A stretch of 64,000 bases of DNA, from assembly GCF_040256645.1 (NCBI RefSeq), contig NZ_CP158281.1:2418001-2482000 (forward strand), read 5' to 3'. The notes under the pieces were generated by a model, which searched no databases, was not told where the DNA came from, and saw nothing but the letters and a program-made list of their open reading frames with translations. This stretch comes from Brevibacterium sp. CBA3109. GTDB taxonomy: Bacteria; Actinomycetota; Actinomycetes; Actinomycetales; Brevibacteriaceae. The translations under genes and the position numbers were made by a program. Shown piece by piece: positions 47,305-57,082 of the stretch. Each line of letters opens with the position of its first letter. Position 1 is the first letter of the stretch.

Positions 47305-48288
47305 TTAGATCCTCACTCTCGGGTCGAGGGCAGCGTAGAGGATCTCCGAGAGGGTCGAAGAGATCAGAGTCAGCACTGCGATGAACAGGACGGACCCGGC
47401 AGCAGCATTGATATCGGACTGCAGGATCGAGTTGATGGTGAACTCCCCCATGCCGTGCCAGGAGAACACCACCTCGAGCATCGCCGATCCTGCGACCAAC
47501 GTGCCGAAGGCGTAGGCGAAGTAGGTCGACATCGGGATGAGGGCAACGCGAACACCGTGCTTGACCAAGGCGGTCTTGCGGGTGCGCCCTTTCGATCTCG
47601 CGGTGCGGATGAAATCAGAGGCCAGCACATCGAGCATGACCGAGCGCTGATAACGCGAGTAGGTGGCAGCACCCATCATCACCAATGCCAATGTCGGCAA
47701 CAGCATATGTGAGAGCTGATCGGTGAACCACGGAAAGAAGCCCGGCGGTATGTCCGCCGTGTATTCACCGGAAAAGCGAATCAGGGTTGTGCCGATGAGA
47801 CCGTTGAAGGCGGTGGCGATGATCATTAGCACCACGCCAATGACAAATGTCGGGGTGGCGATGATCAGATAGGACGCATAAGTCACTGTCTGGTCAGAGG
47901 CCTTGTATTGCTTAACCGCGCCCCACACGCCGAGGACGACGCCCAGGATGGCTCCGAGGATGGAACCGATGAGCAGAAGTTTGAGGCTGACCCCTGCCCG
48001 GGTCATGATCTCTTGGAAGACCGGATTGTTGTGGACCGTCGTAGAGAAGTCCCCGTGGAGGAAGATCCCCGTCAGCCAGGCCCACGTACGCTCGATGATC
48101 GGAACATCCGGATTGGTCCCGTGTCCGTTGAGGATCGACTTGATCGAGGCTTCTGACAGCGGCGGATTCTGGCCCCGATACCGCGCGGCCGGATCCATGA
48201 ACGCACTGGAGGTGATGTAGGCGGTGACCGTGGCGATGAACGCCAGGATGAAGTAGTTGACGAATCGCCGGAGAACGTATTTTCCCAT
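47305..48288 (-). CDS. Peptide ABC transporter permease (DppB-like, second system)
   Basis: 327 residues, DppB-type: N-terminal span (RRFVNYFILAFIATVTAYITSSAF), a large extracellular loop, then five spans with ASDFIRTARSKGRTRKTALVKHGVR. First gene of the second peptide operon; separated by one base from the DppC-like gene. Starts ATG 48288; the ribosome site is weak. Confidence 0.93.
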   Translation of the reverse strand: MGKYVLRRFVNYFILAFIATVTAYITSSAFMDPAARYRGQNPPLSEASIKSILNGHGTNPDVPIIERTWAWLTGIFLHGDFSTTVHNNPVFQEIMTRAGVSLKLLLIGSILGAILGVVLGVWGAVKQYKASDQTVTYASYLIIATPTFVIGVVLMIIATAFNGLIGTTLIRFSGEYTADIPPGFFPWFTDQLSHMLLPTLALVMMGAATYSRYQRSVMLDVLASDFIRTARSKGRTRKTALVKHGVRVALIPMSTYFAYAFGTLVAGSAMLEVVFSWHGMGEFTINSILQSDINAAAGSVLFIAVLTLISSTLSEILYAALDPRVRI

Positions 48289-48643
48289 GCCGGGACCTAA
48301 ATCGCTGCGACTCGAGAACTTTCGTGATTATTCTCTGACTGATGCATCGGTCCGGGGATGAGGGAATAGATCTCTTTGCGAATCTCGAGGGGTGTGCGAG
48401 TCATCTGCGGTCAAAGTTCCTTTGCGTCAAGTGTTGTCAGCTCAGCGACTCTGCGCGGTTCATCCGTGAACCATCACAAACAACTGAACGTAAGTTGTAC
48501 TGTATCCAGATGTGATCCGCCACACAAAGCACCTTGCTCATTTTCTTTCTCTCCATCCGGTGGTGCCGCAGAATCTCGGGCGACACGCCGTGATTACAGT
48601 TGGGTAACAAGGGGTGGTCTTTTGCCTCTTCGGGCACAGAAGA
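48289..48643. other. Intergenic region upstream of the second peptide operon, with two inverted repeats
   Basis: No gene recognised here. Two short perfect inverted repeats stand out: GGTTCA-TCCG-TGAACC at 48457-48472 and ACAACT-N7-AGTTGT at 48480-48498, both about 170-210 bases before the operon start. They look like candidate operators. AT-rich stretches near 48320-48345 (AATAATC on the minus strand) could include a -10. Confidence 0.4.
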
Positions 48644-48681
48644 GCCGAGGTGGTGCGGACATTGGTCCGCACCACCTCGGC
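48644..48681. terminator. ilvD terminator
   Basis: 17-bp perfect stem, 48644-48660 with 48665-48681, ATTG loop, 66 bases beyond the ilvD stop on the minus strand. Confidence 0.75.
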
Positions 48682-48746
48682 GATGGATCGCTCCCCGCTA
48701 TCCGGGGCTCGACTGTGCGATGATCAGATCATCGGGTGTCCCCTGC

Positions 48747-50459
48747 TCAGAAGCAGACGGCACCGGTGGAGGCCGACTGCACGAGCTTCGCGTACTTCCC
48801 GAGCACACCGGTGAGGCGGTGGTTCTCGGGAATCGTCCAGGTCTTGCGACGCTCTTCGAGCACCGACTCGTCGACATGGAGTTCGATCGAGCGGGCCGCG
48901 ATGTCGACAGTGATCCTGTCCCCGTCCTCGACGAGCGCGATCGGTCCGCCATCGACGGCCTCGGGCGCGACGTGGCCGATGCACAGGCCGGTGGACCCGC
49001 CGGAGAAGCGTCCGTCGGTGATGAGCAGGACGTCCTTGCCGATGCCTGCCCCCTTGATCGCTCCGGTGATGGCGAGCATCTCGCGCATGCCCGGGCCGCC
49101 CTTGGGCCCCTCATAGCGGATGACGACGACATCGCCCTTCTGCAGCTCATTGTTGAGCACGGCATCCATGGCCGGCTTCTCCTGGTTGAACACCCGTGCA
49201 GTGCCTTCGAAGACATCGGCGTCGAAGCCGGCGGACTTCACGACCGCACCCTCGGGCGCCATCGAGCCCTTGAGCACGGTGAGTCCGCCGGTGGCGTGGA
49301 TCGGGTTGTTCATCGCGCGCAGGATCTTGCCGTCGGGGTCCGGTGGGTTGATCGTCTCGAGGTTTTCGGCCACGGTCTTACCTGTCACCGTCATGCAGTC
49401 ACCGTTGAGCAGACCCGCGTCGAGCAGGGCCTTCATGATCACGGGCACGCCGCCGATCTTGAACACATCGTTCATCACATACTGGCCGAAGGGCTTGACG
49501 TTGCCCAGGTGCGGGACCTTGTCACCGATGCGGTTGAAGTCATCGAGCGAAAGCTCGACGTTGGCTTCATGAGCGATGGCCAGGAGGTGGAGAACCGCGT
49601 TGGTCGACCCTCCGAAGGCCATGACCACGGCGATCGCGTTGTGCAGCGATTCGCGGGTGATGATGTCCTTCGTCGTGATTCCCTGACGCAGCAGGTTGAC
49701 GACAGCATCACCGGATTTGCGCGCGAACATCGTGCGGTCGCGGTGGATGGCAGGAGGTGCGGCCGAGCCGGGCAGGGACATGCCCATGGCTTCGGCGGCC
49801 GAGGCCATCGTATTCGCTGTGTACATGCCACCGCAGGCGCCTTCACCCGGGCAGACGGCGCGCTCGATGGAGTCGACGTCTTTTTGGCTGATGGTGCCTG
49901 CACGGCAGGCGCCGACTGCTTCGAAGGCGTCGATGAGGGTGACTTCCTTCTCGGTGCCGTCCTCCATCTTCGCAGTACCCGGCATGATCGAGCCGTTGTA
50001 GAGGAAGACGCTGGAGAGGCCGAGGCGGGCGGATGCCATGAGCATGCCCGGGATCGACTTGTCACAGCCGGCCATGAGGACGGACCCGTCGAGTCGCTCG
50101 GCGCTCATCACGGTCTCGACGGAGTCGGTGATGACCTCGCGTGAGACCAGCGAGTAGTGCATACCCTCGTGGCCCATGGAGATGCCGTCGGAGACGGAGA
50201 TGGTGCCGAATTCCAGGGGGAAGCCGCCTGATTCGTGGACGCCTTCCTTGGCGGCCGCACCGAGGCGCTGCAGAGACATGTTGCACGGGGTGATCTCGTT
50301 CCACGAGGTCGCGATGGCGATCTGCGGCTTGACCCAGTCGTCATCGCCCATGCCGACCGCCCTCAGCATGCCGCGTGCGGCAGTGGCTTCGAGACCGTCG
50401 GTGACGTCGCGAGAACGAGGTTTGATGTCCGGGGTGGTGGAGTTCGTATCAATGCTCAT
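48747..50459 (-). CDS. ilvD: Dihydroxy-acid dehydratase
   Basis: 570 residues. Dehydrates the ilvC product to 2-oxo acids. Iron-sulfur and magnesium-binding motifs are present: [33 protein letters not shown], and C-terminal [19 protein letters not shown]. It stands alone, away from ilvBNC, and has its own promoter region within the 112-bp gap to the upstream dehydrogenase. Confidence 0.97.
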   Translation of the reverse strand: MSIDTNSTTPDIKPRSRDVTDGLEATAARGMLRAVGMGDDDWVKPQIAIATSWNEITPCNMSLQRLGAAAKEGVHESGGFPLEFGTISVSDGISMGHEGMHYSLVSREVITDSVETVMSAERLDGSVLMAGCDKSIPGMLMASARLGLSSVFLYNGSIMPGTAKMEDGTEKEVTLIDAFEAVGACRAGTISQKDVDSIERAVCPGEGACGGMYTANTMASAAEAMGMSLPGSAAPPAIHRDRTMFARKSGDAVVNLLRQGITTKDIITRESLHNAIAVVMAFGGSTNAVLHLLAIAHEANVELSLDDFNRIGDKVPHLGNVKPFGQYVMNDVFKIGGVPVIMKALLDAGLLNGDCMTVTGKTVAENLETINPPDPDGKILRAMNNPIHATGGLTVLKGSMAPEGAVVKSAGFDADVFEGTARVFNQEKPAMDAVLNNELQKGDVVVIRYEGPKGGPGMREMLAITGAIKGAGIGKDVLLITDGRFSGGSTGLCIGHVAPEAVDGGPIALVEDGDRITVDIAARSIELHVDESVLEERRKTWTIPENHRLTGVLGKYAKLVQSASTGAVCF

Positions 50460-50571
50460 GCAGGCACTCTACGCCCGAGTCCATCATGTATATGCCAAGT
50501 TCTCGCATGTTGGAACCTGTTGTGAGCAGTTCGTCGCTGACCTCAGAGCAGTTCATCGAGAACTGCTGCGA

Positions 50572-51519
50572 TCACTCCGTCGAGACGAGGTTGAGCGGCG
50601 CTTCGCCATCGTTGAGCCGACGGACCTGCTCGGCCAGAATCTGCACCACCCGAGGCTCGAACGCCGAGGTGTCACCTCCCTCATGAGGTGTGATGAGAGT
50701 GTTCGGGCTCCCCCACAGCGGATGGTCGACCGGCAGCGGCTCGGGATCCATGACGTCGAGAGCAGCATGGAGGCGGCCGGTGCTCAGCTCGGCAACGAGC
50801 GCGTCGGTGTCAACGATCTTGCCTCGAGCGACGTTGACGATAAGGGCGTTGTCGGGCAATCGGGCCAGGAAATCCTTGTCGACGAGCTTGTTCGTTGATT
50901 CGGTCAGTGGCGTGATGAGGACGACCACCTCCGTGTGGGGAAGCAGGTTCGGCAGTTCATCGACGCCGTGGATCTGGCCGCGAGCGTCTTCACGTGCCCT
51001 CGTCGCGACCCGGGTGAGGTCGACTTCGAAAGGTTCGAATCGATCAGCGATAGCCGACCCGATCTCACCGGCGCCGATGATCATGACGCGGCGGTCCTGC
51101 AGGGAGCGATTGCGCTTGTGGTTCCAGATCCTTGCGCTCTGAGCGCGAACGGCATCGTCGATTCCGCGCAGGCTGGCCAGGGTCAGTGTCAGTGCGAGCT
51201 CGGCCGTTCCGCCGGTGTGCACGCCCGAGGCGGTCGCCACCTGGATGCCGCGCTCCGGCAGATGCGCGACAGGGTCATAGCCCGTGGTCTGCGTGATGAC
51301 CAGGCTCAGGTTCGGCAACTCGTCGAGCAGTTCGATGGTCGGTCCCGAATTGAGGTACGGGAGCACGACGACATCGACGTCATCTCGGCTCAGCTTCGCT
51401 GACTTCTCGGCATCCGAGTAGACGACCAGGTCGACGTTGGCACGCTGGTGCGCCGGAATCCGGGCGATGACGCGGTTGCGGAGTTCGGAATCTGGAAAGG
51501 CAATGGTCTTGATCGACAT
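50572..51519 (-). CDS. D-2-hydroxyacid dehydrogenase family protein
   Basis: 315 residues from ATG 51519 (GTG 51525 is possible). VMIIGAGEIGSAIADRFEPF, NVARGKIVD, MDPEPLPVDHPLWG and TPHEGGD give the fold, cofactor site, and catalytic Arg/Glu/His. Unlike the copy at 40780, it has the ADxF-type spacing. Single gene between the MarR gene and ilvD. Substrate unknown. Confidence 0.87.
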   Translation of the reverse strand: MSIKTIAFPDSELRNRVIARIPAHQRANVDLVVYSDAEKSAKLSRDDVDVVVLPYLNSGPTIELLDELPNLSLVITQTTGYDPVAHLPERGIQVATASGVHTGGTAELALTLTLASLRGIDDAVRAQSARIWNHKRNRSLQDRRVMIIGAGEIGSAIADRFEPFEVDLTRVATRAREDARGQIHGVDELPNLLPHTEVVVLITPLTESTNKLVDKDFLARLPDNALIVNVARGKIVDTDALVAELSTGRLHAALDVMDPEPLPVDHPLWGSPNTLITPHEGGDTSAFEPRVVQILAEQVRRLNDGEAPLNLVSTE

Positions 51520-51599
51520 AGACACATTGTCCCACGAACCAGCTCACTGAGGCAGGGCCATTCCGGCAGACGGAATCCAGCAGCACATTCCGGCAGGGA

Positions 51600-52070
51600 C
51601 TAGTCCGGCAGCGCCTTGCCGATCCTTGCGAACACTCTCTCGATGACTTCGAGCTCCTCATCGTCGACATGGGAGAGGAACACCTCGTCGATGTTCTCCC
51701 GGTGCTGACGCCCTGCATCGAGGAAGGCCTGTGCCCCAACCTCGGTGAGGCCGACGTTGTGTGCCCGTTTGTCATCCGGGCATTCCGTCTTCGTCACCAG
51801 TCCGGCGTCTTCGAGCACCCTGATCCGGTAGGTGAGCCGCGATGGAGAGAACACAAGTTTCCTGGCCAATGCACTCATGGTCAGCGTGTGGGTGGGTTCC
51901 TCCCACAGCAACAGGAGCGTGTTGTAGTCACTGACGGTCAGACCCGTCCGATCCTTGAGGCTGCCCTCGAGGTTCTGCCGGATGCGCTGCGAGGTCTCGA
52001 AGTACGACCGCCACGACCTCTGCGCGAGCTCGTCACGACCTCGGCCGAGCTTGATCTCGACCATCGTCAC
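51600..52070 (-). CDS. MarR family transcriptional regulator
   Basis: 156 residues from GTG 52070, which overlaps the upstream FMN reductase stop (GTGA); ATG 52064 is the alternative. Winged-helix core: LTVSDYNTLLLLWEE, LTMSALARKLVFSPSRLTYRIRVLEDAGLV (recognition helix), then ECPDDKRAHNVGLTEVGAQ (wing). Third gene of the operon with the reductase and monooxygenase, so it probably autoregulates; a palindrome near 54009-54024 is a candidate operator. Confidence 0.9.
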   Translation of the reverse strand: MTMVEIKLGRGRDELAQRSWRSYFETSQRIRQNLEGSLKDRTGLTVSDYNTLLLLWEEPTHTLTMSALARKLVFSPSRLTYRIRVLEDAGLVTKTECPDDKRAHNVGLTEVGAQAFLDAGRQHRENIDEVFLSHVDDEELEVIERVFARIGKALPD

Positions 52071-52786
52071 CCCTCGAGAAGCTGGGCGAAGGGGGTGATG
52101 AGATCGGGATTGAACTCATCATCGATGCTCGGATTCCCGTCTCTGGTACGACGGCCGAACTCACCGGGCGTCGATGTGGAGCCGACCTTGGGGCCGGCTG
52201 TGGGGCCGTCCTTGGGATCGGCTGTGGGACCGACATCGACACCGCTGAGGCTCGCCGCCAAACCGATCAGCTCCTCGCTGGCCTGGGTGATCCGGGCCTT
52301 GAGGCTGCGGCCGCCCTCGACGCTGCCCCAGTCATCGGTCGCGGCGAAGACCGTCGTCGGCACGACGATGCCCTTGAGGTAGGACAGCATCGGGCGCAGC
52401 ACGGTCTCACCGGCCAGCGAGTGCCGCGGCGTGCCGCCGGTGGAGCCGACGAGCACGGGTTTGTTCGCCAATGCCTTTTCGTCGATGAGCTGCCAGAACA
52501 GGATGTGCAGTCCCACCGGTGCGACCTTGTACACGGGGGCCACGGTGACGATCACGTCCGCCTCGGCGACCTGTGCGAATGTCGCTTCGAGATTTTCCGA
52601 ACGAAACCCGGTCAGTGCCATATCGGTGAGGTCTGAGCTCAGGTTCCGCACGTTGACGAGGTCGGTCTCCGCGCTCAGACCCGCATCTTGCGCCGCCGAG
52701 ATGGCGGCTGCGATGATCTTGTTCGACAGTTTCAGTGTGGTCGAGTCCTCGCTCAGCGAGGTCGTGATGCACAGGATTCGCATCAT
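52067..52786 (-). CDS. LLM-partnered FMN reductase, CE1759 family
   Basis: 239 residues. Flavodoxin-like NAD(P)H:FMN reductase: ITTSLSEDSTTLKLSNKI, APVYKVAPVGLHILFWQLIDEKALANKPVLVGSTGG, GIVVPTTVFAATDDW. A Pro/Gly/Thr-rich repeat (GPTADPKDGPTAGPKVG) precedes the C-terminus. Family members always partner a luciferase-like monooxygenase; here it is the upstream gene, overlapping by ATGA. It would supply reduced FMN to the partner. Confidence 0.88.
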   Translation of the reverse strand: MMRILCITTSLSEDSTTLKLSNKIIAAAISAAQDAGLSAETDLVNVRNLSSDLTDMALTGFRSENLEATFAQVAEADVIVTVAPVYKVAPVGLHILFWQLIDEKALANKPVLVGSTGGTPRHSLAGETVLRPMLSYLKGIVVPTTVFAATDDWGSVEGGRSLKARITQASEELIGLAASLSGVDVGPTADPKDGPTAGPKVGSTSTPGEFGRRTRDGNPSIDDEFNPDLITPFAQLLEG

Positions 52787-53961
52787 CGATCAGCTCCTTG
52801 GGCGTCGTTGTGGTCTGCGGACTTGGCCGCACGGTCGGCATGGGCACGCGATCCGGGACCCCCGCCGGGGATGGGGTCGCGGCCTTCGCGGTGACGCAGG
52901 ACGAGTGATTCGTGTGTCGGTGCGTCGGGAACATCGGCCGGACGGCCCTTCTTAAATTCCTTCCGCAGGACCGGGACAACCTCTTCGCCGAGGAGATCGA
53001 GCTGTTCCAGCACCGTCTTCTGCGGCAGTCCCGCGTGGTCGATGAGGAACAGCTGACGCTGGTAGTCCCCGGCCCAGTCGCGGAAACTCAGGGTGCGTTC
53101 GATGACCTGCTGGGGCGATCCGACGGTCAACGGGGTCTGTGCCGAGAAGTCCTCGAGGCTGGGACCGTGACCGTAGACCGGTGCGTTGTCGAAGTACGGA
53201 CGGAATTCGTTGACAGCGTCACGTGAGTTCTTGCGCATGAAGACCTGACCTCCGAGCCCGACGATCGCCTGGTTCGCTGCTCCGTGTCCGTAGTATTCGT
53301 AGCGCTGACGGTAGAGCCTCACCATGCGAGCGGTGTGCGACATCGGCCAGAAGATGTTGTTGTGGAAGAATCCGTCGCCGTAATACGCGGCCTGCTCAGC
53401 GATTTCGGGGCTGCGGATCGATCCGTGCCACACGAAAGGTGGGACATCGTCGAGTGGCGTCGGTGTCGCGGTGAAACCATTCAACGGCGTGCGGAACTTG
53501 CCTTCCCAGTCGATGTTCTTCTCCCGCCAGAGGCGGTAGAGCAGGTTGTAGTTCTCCACCGCCAGCGGGATGCCCGAGCGGATATCCTTGCCGAACCAGG
53601 GATAGACGGGGCCGGTATTGCCCCGTCCCATGATCAGGCTGATGCGCCCGTCGGAGAGATGCTGTGCATACGAGTAGTCCTCGGCGATGCGCACCGGGTC
53701 GGTGGTGGTGATCAGCGTGGTGGCAGTAGACAGACGCAGCTTCTGAGTCTGTGCTGCTATGTTCGACAGCAGGACCGGTGGGTTCGCGGGTGCGACGAAC
53801 GGCGGGTTGTGGTGTTGACCGGTGGCGAAGACGTCGAGGCCAGCCTCTTCGGCCTTCTTGGCGATCTCGACCGTGTTCTTGATCCGCTGATTCTCAGACA
53901 CCGTGGTCCCGTTGGTGGGATCGCTGGTGATGTCTCCAATGGTGAAGATTCCCAGTTCCAT
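52783..53961 (-). CDS. Luciferase-like flavin-dependent monooxygenase, CE1758 family
   Basis: 392 residues from ATG 53961, with AAGGAGC before it (an upstream extension is discarded). Bacterial luciferase fold: MELGIFTIGDITSDPTNG, ATGQHHNPPFVAPANP, HLSDGRISLIMGRGNTGPVYPWFGKD, and VWHGSIRSPEIAEQAAYYGDG. Uses reduced FMN and oxygen; substrate unknown. The C-terminus is long, polar, and charged. First gene of the LLM-FMN reductase-MarR operon. Confidence 0.88.
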   Translation of the reverse strand: MELGIFTIGDITSDPTNGTTVSENQRIKNTVEIAKKAEEAGLDVFATGQHHNPPFVAPANPPVLLSNIAAQTQKLRLSTATTLITTTDPVRIAEDYSYAQHLSDGRISLIMGRGNTGPVYPWFGKDIRSGIPLAVENYNLLYRLWREKNIDWEGKFRTPLNGFTATPTPLDDVPPFVWHGSIRSPEIAEQAAYYGDGFFHNNIFWPMSHTARMVRLYRQRYEYYGHGAANQAIVGLGGQVFMRKNSRDAVNEFRPYFDNAPVYGHGPSLEDFSAQTPLTVGSPQQVIERTLSFRDWAGDYQRQLFLIDHAGLPQKTVLEQLDLLGEEVVPVLRKEFKKGRPADVPDAPTHESLVLRHREGRDPIPGGGPGSRAHADRAAKSADHNDAQGADR

Positions 53962-54008
53962 GCCTGCTCCTTCTGCCCGCCGCTCACGAACTTTCCTTGA
54001 ACTGCAAC

Positions 54009-54024
54009 ACTTCAGTTTTGAAGT
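54009..54024. promoter_or_regulatory. Candidate MarR operator upstream of the LLM operon
   Basis: Perfect inverted repeat ACTTCA-GTTT-TGAAGT (16 bp) 48 bases upstream of the luciferase-like gene start, followed by a TTGAA-rich AT patch (to about 54038). Size and AT content fit MarR family sites. Confidence 0.5.
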
Positions 54025-54226
54025 AATTAGTTGAAAGTTTAACGGACATTGGGCGGAAAGTATTCCCGCGCCTTCTCGTCCAGCACTCCCGAAGGCCATG
54101 ACAGTGCAATCGCCGGCCCTTCCAAGCCGACGCCCTTCAAAGGGATGTCGACAGGGCAGGCCCGGCGAAGACCGAGTTGACGGATGGAGTTGGTGAGCGA
54201 GCGTCCCGGTCAGATCCGAATGACTC

Positions 54227-54907
54227 TCAGATCCAGATGGCCGGGTCGATCAGTTCGAAGTCGGAGTATTTGGAGCGTGTGTCATCGGCCTCCGACCCGA
54301 CCCCCTCGGCGCCGGTGGGCTTCTTGTAGGGTCTGACCTTTGCGGGGATTCCGACTGCGCTCGAGTCGGCCGCGACGTCTTTGACGACGACCGCATTCGC
54401 CCCGACTGAGGAATTGTCGCCCACGCTGACCGGTCCGAGGATCTTCGCACCGGCCCCCACGAGGACGTGGTTGCCGATGGTCGGGTGGCGCTTCGCCTGT
54501 TCCATCGACGTCCCACCCAGGGTGACCTGGTGGTAGAGCATCACATCGTCACCGATCTCCGAGGTCTCACCGATGACGACTCCGTTGGCGTGGTCGATGA
54601 AGAAGCGTCGCCCGATCTGCGCACCGGGATGGATCTCGACACCGGTCAGGGTCCTCACCGCCTGTGACATCAGCCTGGCTGGCACCTTGGTGGTCTCGTT
54701 CTGCCACAGTCGGTGCAGGCCGCGGTGCGCCCAGATCGCGTGCATACCCGGATAGGAGATCAGCGAGACGAAATCGCTGGTGGCCGCAGGATCGCGCCTG
54801 CGAACGGTATCGAGGTCCTCGCGCAGAGTCGTGCGCACCCCAGGTCGGCTCAGCCCATAGGCGGCCGCGCCGATCGCCGCAGTCGCCACAGCCCACAGTG
54901 CCTTCAT
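54227..54907 (-). CDS. cysE: Serine O-acetyltransferase (EpsC/CysE type)
   Basis: 226 residues, hydrophobic start [17 protein letters not shown] (more likely a helix than a signal), then the left-handed beta-helix hexapeptides: [33 protein letters not shown] and [11 protein letters not shown] with the catalytic His pair, and [27 protein letters not shown]. It lacks the long helical N-domain of E. coli CysE. Makes O-acetylserine for CysK, encoded just upstream but separated by a terminator. Confidence 0.93.
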   Translation of the reverse strand: MKALWAVATAAIGAAAYGLSRPGVRTTLREDLDTVRRRDPAATSDFVSLISYPGMHAIWAHRGLHRLWQNETTKVPARLMSQAVRTLTGVEIHPGAQIGRRFFIDHANGVVIGETSEIGDDVMLYHQVTLGGTSMEQAKRHPTIGNHVLVGAGAKILGPVSVGDNSSVGANAVVVKDVAADSSAVGIPAKVRPYKKPTGAEGVGSEADDTRSKYSDFELIDPAIWI

Positions 54908-54959
54908 CTCAACAGTCCTTCGTGCTCATGTTTGCTCGTATCAGTTCGTGGTCAAAGCC

Positions 54960-54993
54960 GTGAGGGCGCCAAACATGTGTTTGACGCCCTCAC
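54960..54993. terminator. cysK terminator
   Basis: Imperfect hairpin (GTGAGGGCG...CGCCCTCAC with CAAACA/TGTTTG inner stem, one mismatch) between cysK and cysE on the minus strand. Confidence 0.65.
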
Positions 54994-55042
54994 CGCGGAA
55001 CCGGCATCTGCCTCAGGCAGCGCTCAGTCGAAGTTCTTCTGC

Positions 55043-55969
55043 TCAGTCCATGTATTCGGCAAACAGCGGCGTGGAGAGATAGCGCTCACCGAACGAGGCC
55101 AAAATAACGACAATCCTCTTCCCCGCATTCTCCGGGCGTGCACCGATCTCCTCCGCAGCATGCAAGGCTGCACCAGACGAGATTCCGACAAGCAGCCCCT
55201 CTTCCTTCGCGACCGCTCGAGCGGTGGCAAAGGCGTCATCATTGTCAACGGCGACCACCTCATCGTAGATCTTGGTGTCGAGTACACCAGGAACGAAGTT
55301 CGCGCCGAGACCCTGGATGGCATGGGGGCCGGCGTCTCCGCCGGAGAGCAGCGGCGAAGCTGCAGGCTCGACAGCGACGATCTTCACGTCGGGGATTGCC
55401 TCACGCAGAGCAGCTCCGGCGCCAGTGATGGTTCCACCAGTTCCGACGCCCGCCACGAAGATATCAACTTGACCGTCGGTGTCGGCAAGAATCTCCGGAC
55501 CGGTGGTGGAACGGTGAATTTCAGCGTTCGCCTTGTTCTCGAACTGGCGAACCAGGACAGCACCGTCGGCAGCGAATCCTTCCGCCTTCTCAACAGCACC
55601 CTTCATACCCAGGGCCTTGTCGGTGAGGACGAGCTCGGCACCGAAGGCGCGCAAGAGTGCGCGACGCTCCTTCGACATGGATTCCGGCATGGTCAGCACG
55701 ACTTTGTAGCCGCGGGAGGCGCCCACCATCGCCAGCGAGATTCCGGTGTTGCCAGAGGTTGCTTCGACGATCGTTCCACCCGGCTTCAGATCCCCCGAAG
55801 CCTCGGCGGCGTCGATCATCGCGACGCCGATGCGATCCTTGACCGAGCTAGCGGGGTTGTAGAACTCAAGCTTGGCGATGATCTCCGCGCCGGAGCGTTC
55901 GCTGGCCTTGTTCACACGAATCAGAGGGGTGCGGCCGACCAGTTCGGAAACATTGTTGAAGATGGTCAA
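55043..55969 (-). CDS. cysK: Cysteine synthase A (O-acetylserine sulfhydrylase)
   Basis: 308 residues from TTG 55969, with AAAGGA 6 bases upstream; the longer frame to 56044 has no family support. PLP enzyme: [14 protein letters not shown] with the PLP lysine, [24 protein letters not shown], and [13 protein letters not shown]. Makes cysteine from O-acetylserine and sulfide. Its partner CysE gene is downstream. Confidence 0.96.
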   Translation of the reverse strand: MTIFNNVSELVGRTPLIRVNKASERSGAEIIAKLEFYNPASSVKDRIGVAMIDAAEASGDLKPGGTIVEATSGNTGISLAMVGASRGYKVVLTMPESMSKERRALLRAFGAELVLTDKALGMKGAVEKAEGFAADGAVLVRQFENKANAEIHRSTTGPEILADTDGQVDIFVAGVGTGGTITGAGAALREAIPDVKIVAVEPAASPLLSGGDAGPHAIQGLGANFVPGVLDTKIYDEVVAVDNDDAFATARAVAKEEGLLVGISSGAALHAAEEIGARPENAGKRIVVILASFGERYLSTPLFAEYMD

Positions 55970-56474
55970 GACATGTCCTTTCACGCAAATTTTTTCGCTC
56001 GGTGCTGAGGGCTGCGACGAAGAAGTCACACAACCACCAGCCAAAGGCTTCAGCTGCCGATCTCATCTCGTCGACCGAGACGGCCCGACACCATCATAAC
56101 CATGAGCCATTCCCGGTTGTTCCCAAGATGGTTGCTCAACAATCCATGTTCGCTTCTGGCGAAATACATTGTGATCCCGAGTCATATTCAACAAAGAACC
56201 CGAGCCTGACCGTGGCACCAATGGCTCAGGAGGCTCGAACCGCTGAACAATCATGGGTGCGAATGCGCTGTCGTCTCCCGTGACGCTGCAGCTTCGATGC
56301 TCGATGCGACGGCTTCGTCCCTGCTGTTGAGGTGCGAATCTGAGACGCCGAGGCGGTCGTGGATCGACTGGTGCTCCGGCAGACTGCCGCGGGTAAGAGC
56401 AGGCGGGAAGGAACCCAGGCGAACGGGCTGTTCTCGGACGGAACGCGGTGTCGAAAGCCGATACGATTGTCCTC
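55970..56474. other. 505-bp divergent intergenic region between cysK and def
   Basis: No gene or RNA recognised. It should hold the cysK promoter (minus) and def promoter (plus); no convincing promoter, palindrome, or riboswitch-like fold was found by eye. Confidence 0.4.
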
Positions 56475-57047
56475 ATGCCTATTCATCCCATCGTCGTCTA
56501 CGGCGAGCCCGTGCTGCATCAGCGTGCGGAGAAGATCACCGACTTCGACGACGAGCTCGCAACCTTGGTCGCCGATATGCACGAGACCCTCGACGCCAGC
56601 AACGGTGTCGGCCTGGCAGCTCCGCAGATCGGCGTAGCGAAGCGCATCTTCGTCTTCAACGCCGAAGATGATGCCGGGGTCCGCAGACGCGGCACTTTCA
56701 TCAACCCGCTGCTCATCGCCTCGAAGGTCCCCGACACCCGCCCGGATCCCGATGATGAGACCGAAGGGTGCCTCTCGGTGCCCAGCCTCGACTTTCCACT
56801 CAAGCGCGCGGACCGTGTCACGGTCAACGGTGTCGATGAGACCGGCCAGTCGGTGTCACTGACCGCCGAAGGATGGTTCGCTCGCATCATGCAGCACGAA
56901 TACGATCATCTGCAGGGCACGCTCTATGTCGACCGTCTCGACAAGCGCTGGTCGAAGAAGTGGAAGAAGGAGCAAGCCGCCAACGGATACAACGTCCCCG
57001 GTCGTTCATGGATGCCGGGTGTCGACCCCGATCCGTTCGGTCACTGA
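56475..57047 (+). CDS. def: Peptide deformylase
   Basis: 190 residues from ATG 56475. All three motifs: GVGLAAPQIG, EGCLSVPS, and QHEYDHLQG (HEYDH zinc ligands). Removes the N-formyl group of nascent proteins. The C-terminus (KKWKKEQAANGYNVPGRSWMPGVDPDPFGH) is longer than in E. coli and typical of actinobacteria. Converges with the hypothetical gene at 57083. Confidence 0.96.
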   Translation: MPIHPIVVYGEPVLHQRAEKITDFDDELATLVADMHETLDASNGVGLAAPQIGVAKRIFVFNAEDDAGVRRRGTFINPLLIASKVPDTRPDPDDETEGCLSVPSLDFPLKRADRVTVNGVDETGQSVSLTAEGWFARIMQHEYDHLQGTLYVDRLDKRWSKKWKKEQAANGYNVPGRSWMPGVDPDPFGH

Positions 57048-57082
57048 ACTCGACGATGCTGAGCTCGACGACTGCACGCAGA

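Noticed and set aside
48600..50144. 514-codon plus-strand ORF
   Set aside because: Antisense shadow of ilvD with low-information Asp/Gly/Val/Arg-rich composition.
54713..56008. 431-codon plus-strand ORF
   Set aside because: Antisense to cysE and cysK.
55970..56474. Sulfur- or SAM-type riboswitch before cysK
   Set aside because: No conserved core or terminator-like fold could be recognised by eye.
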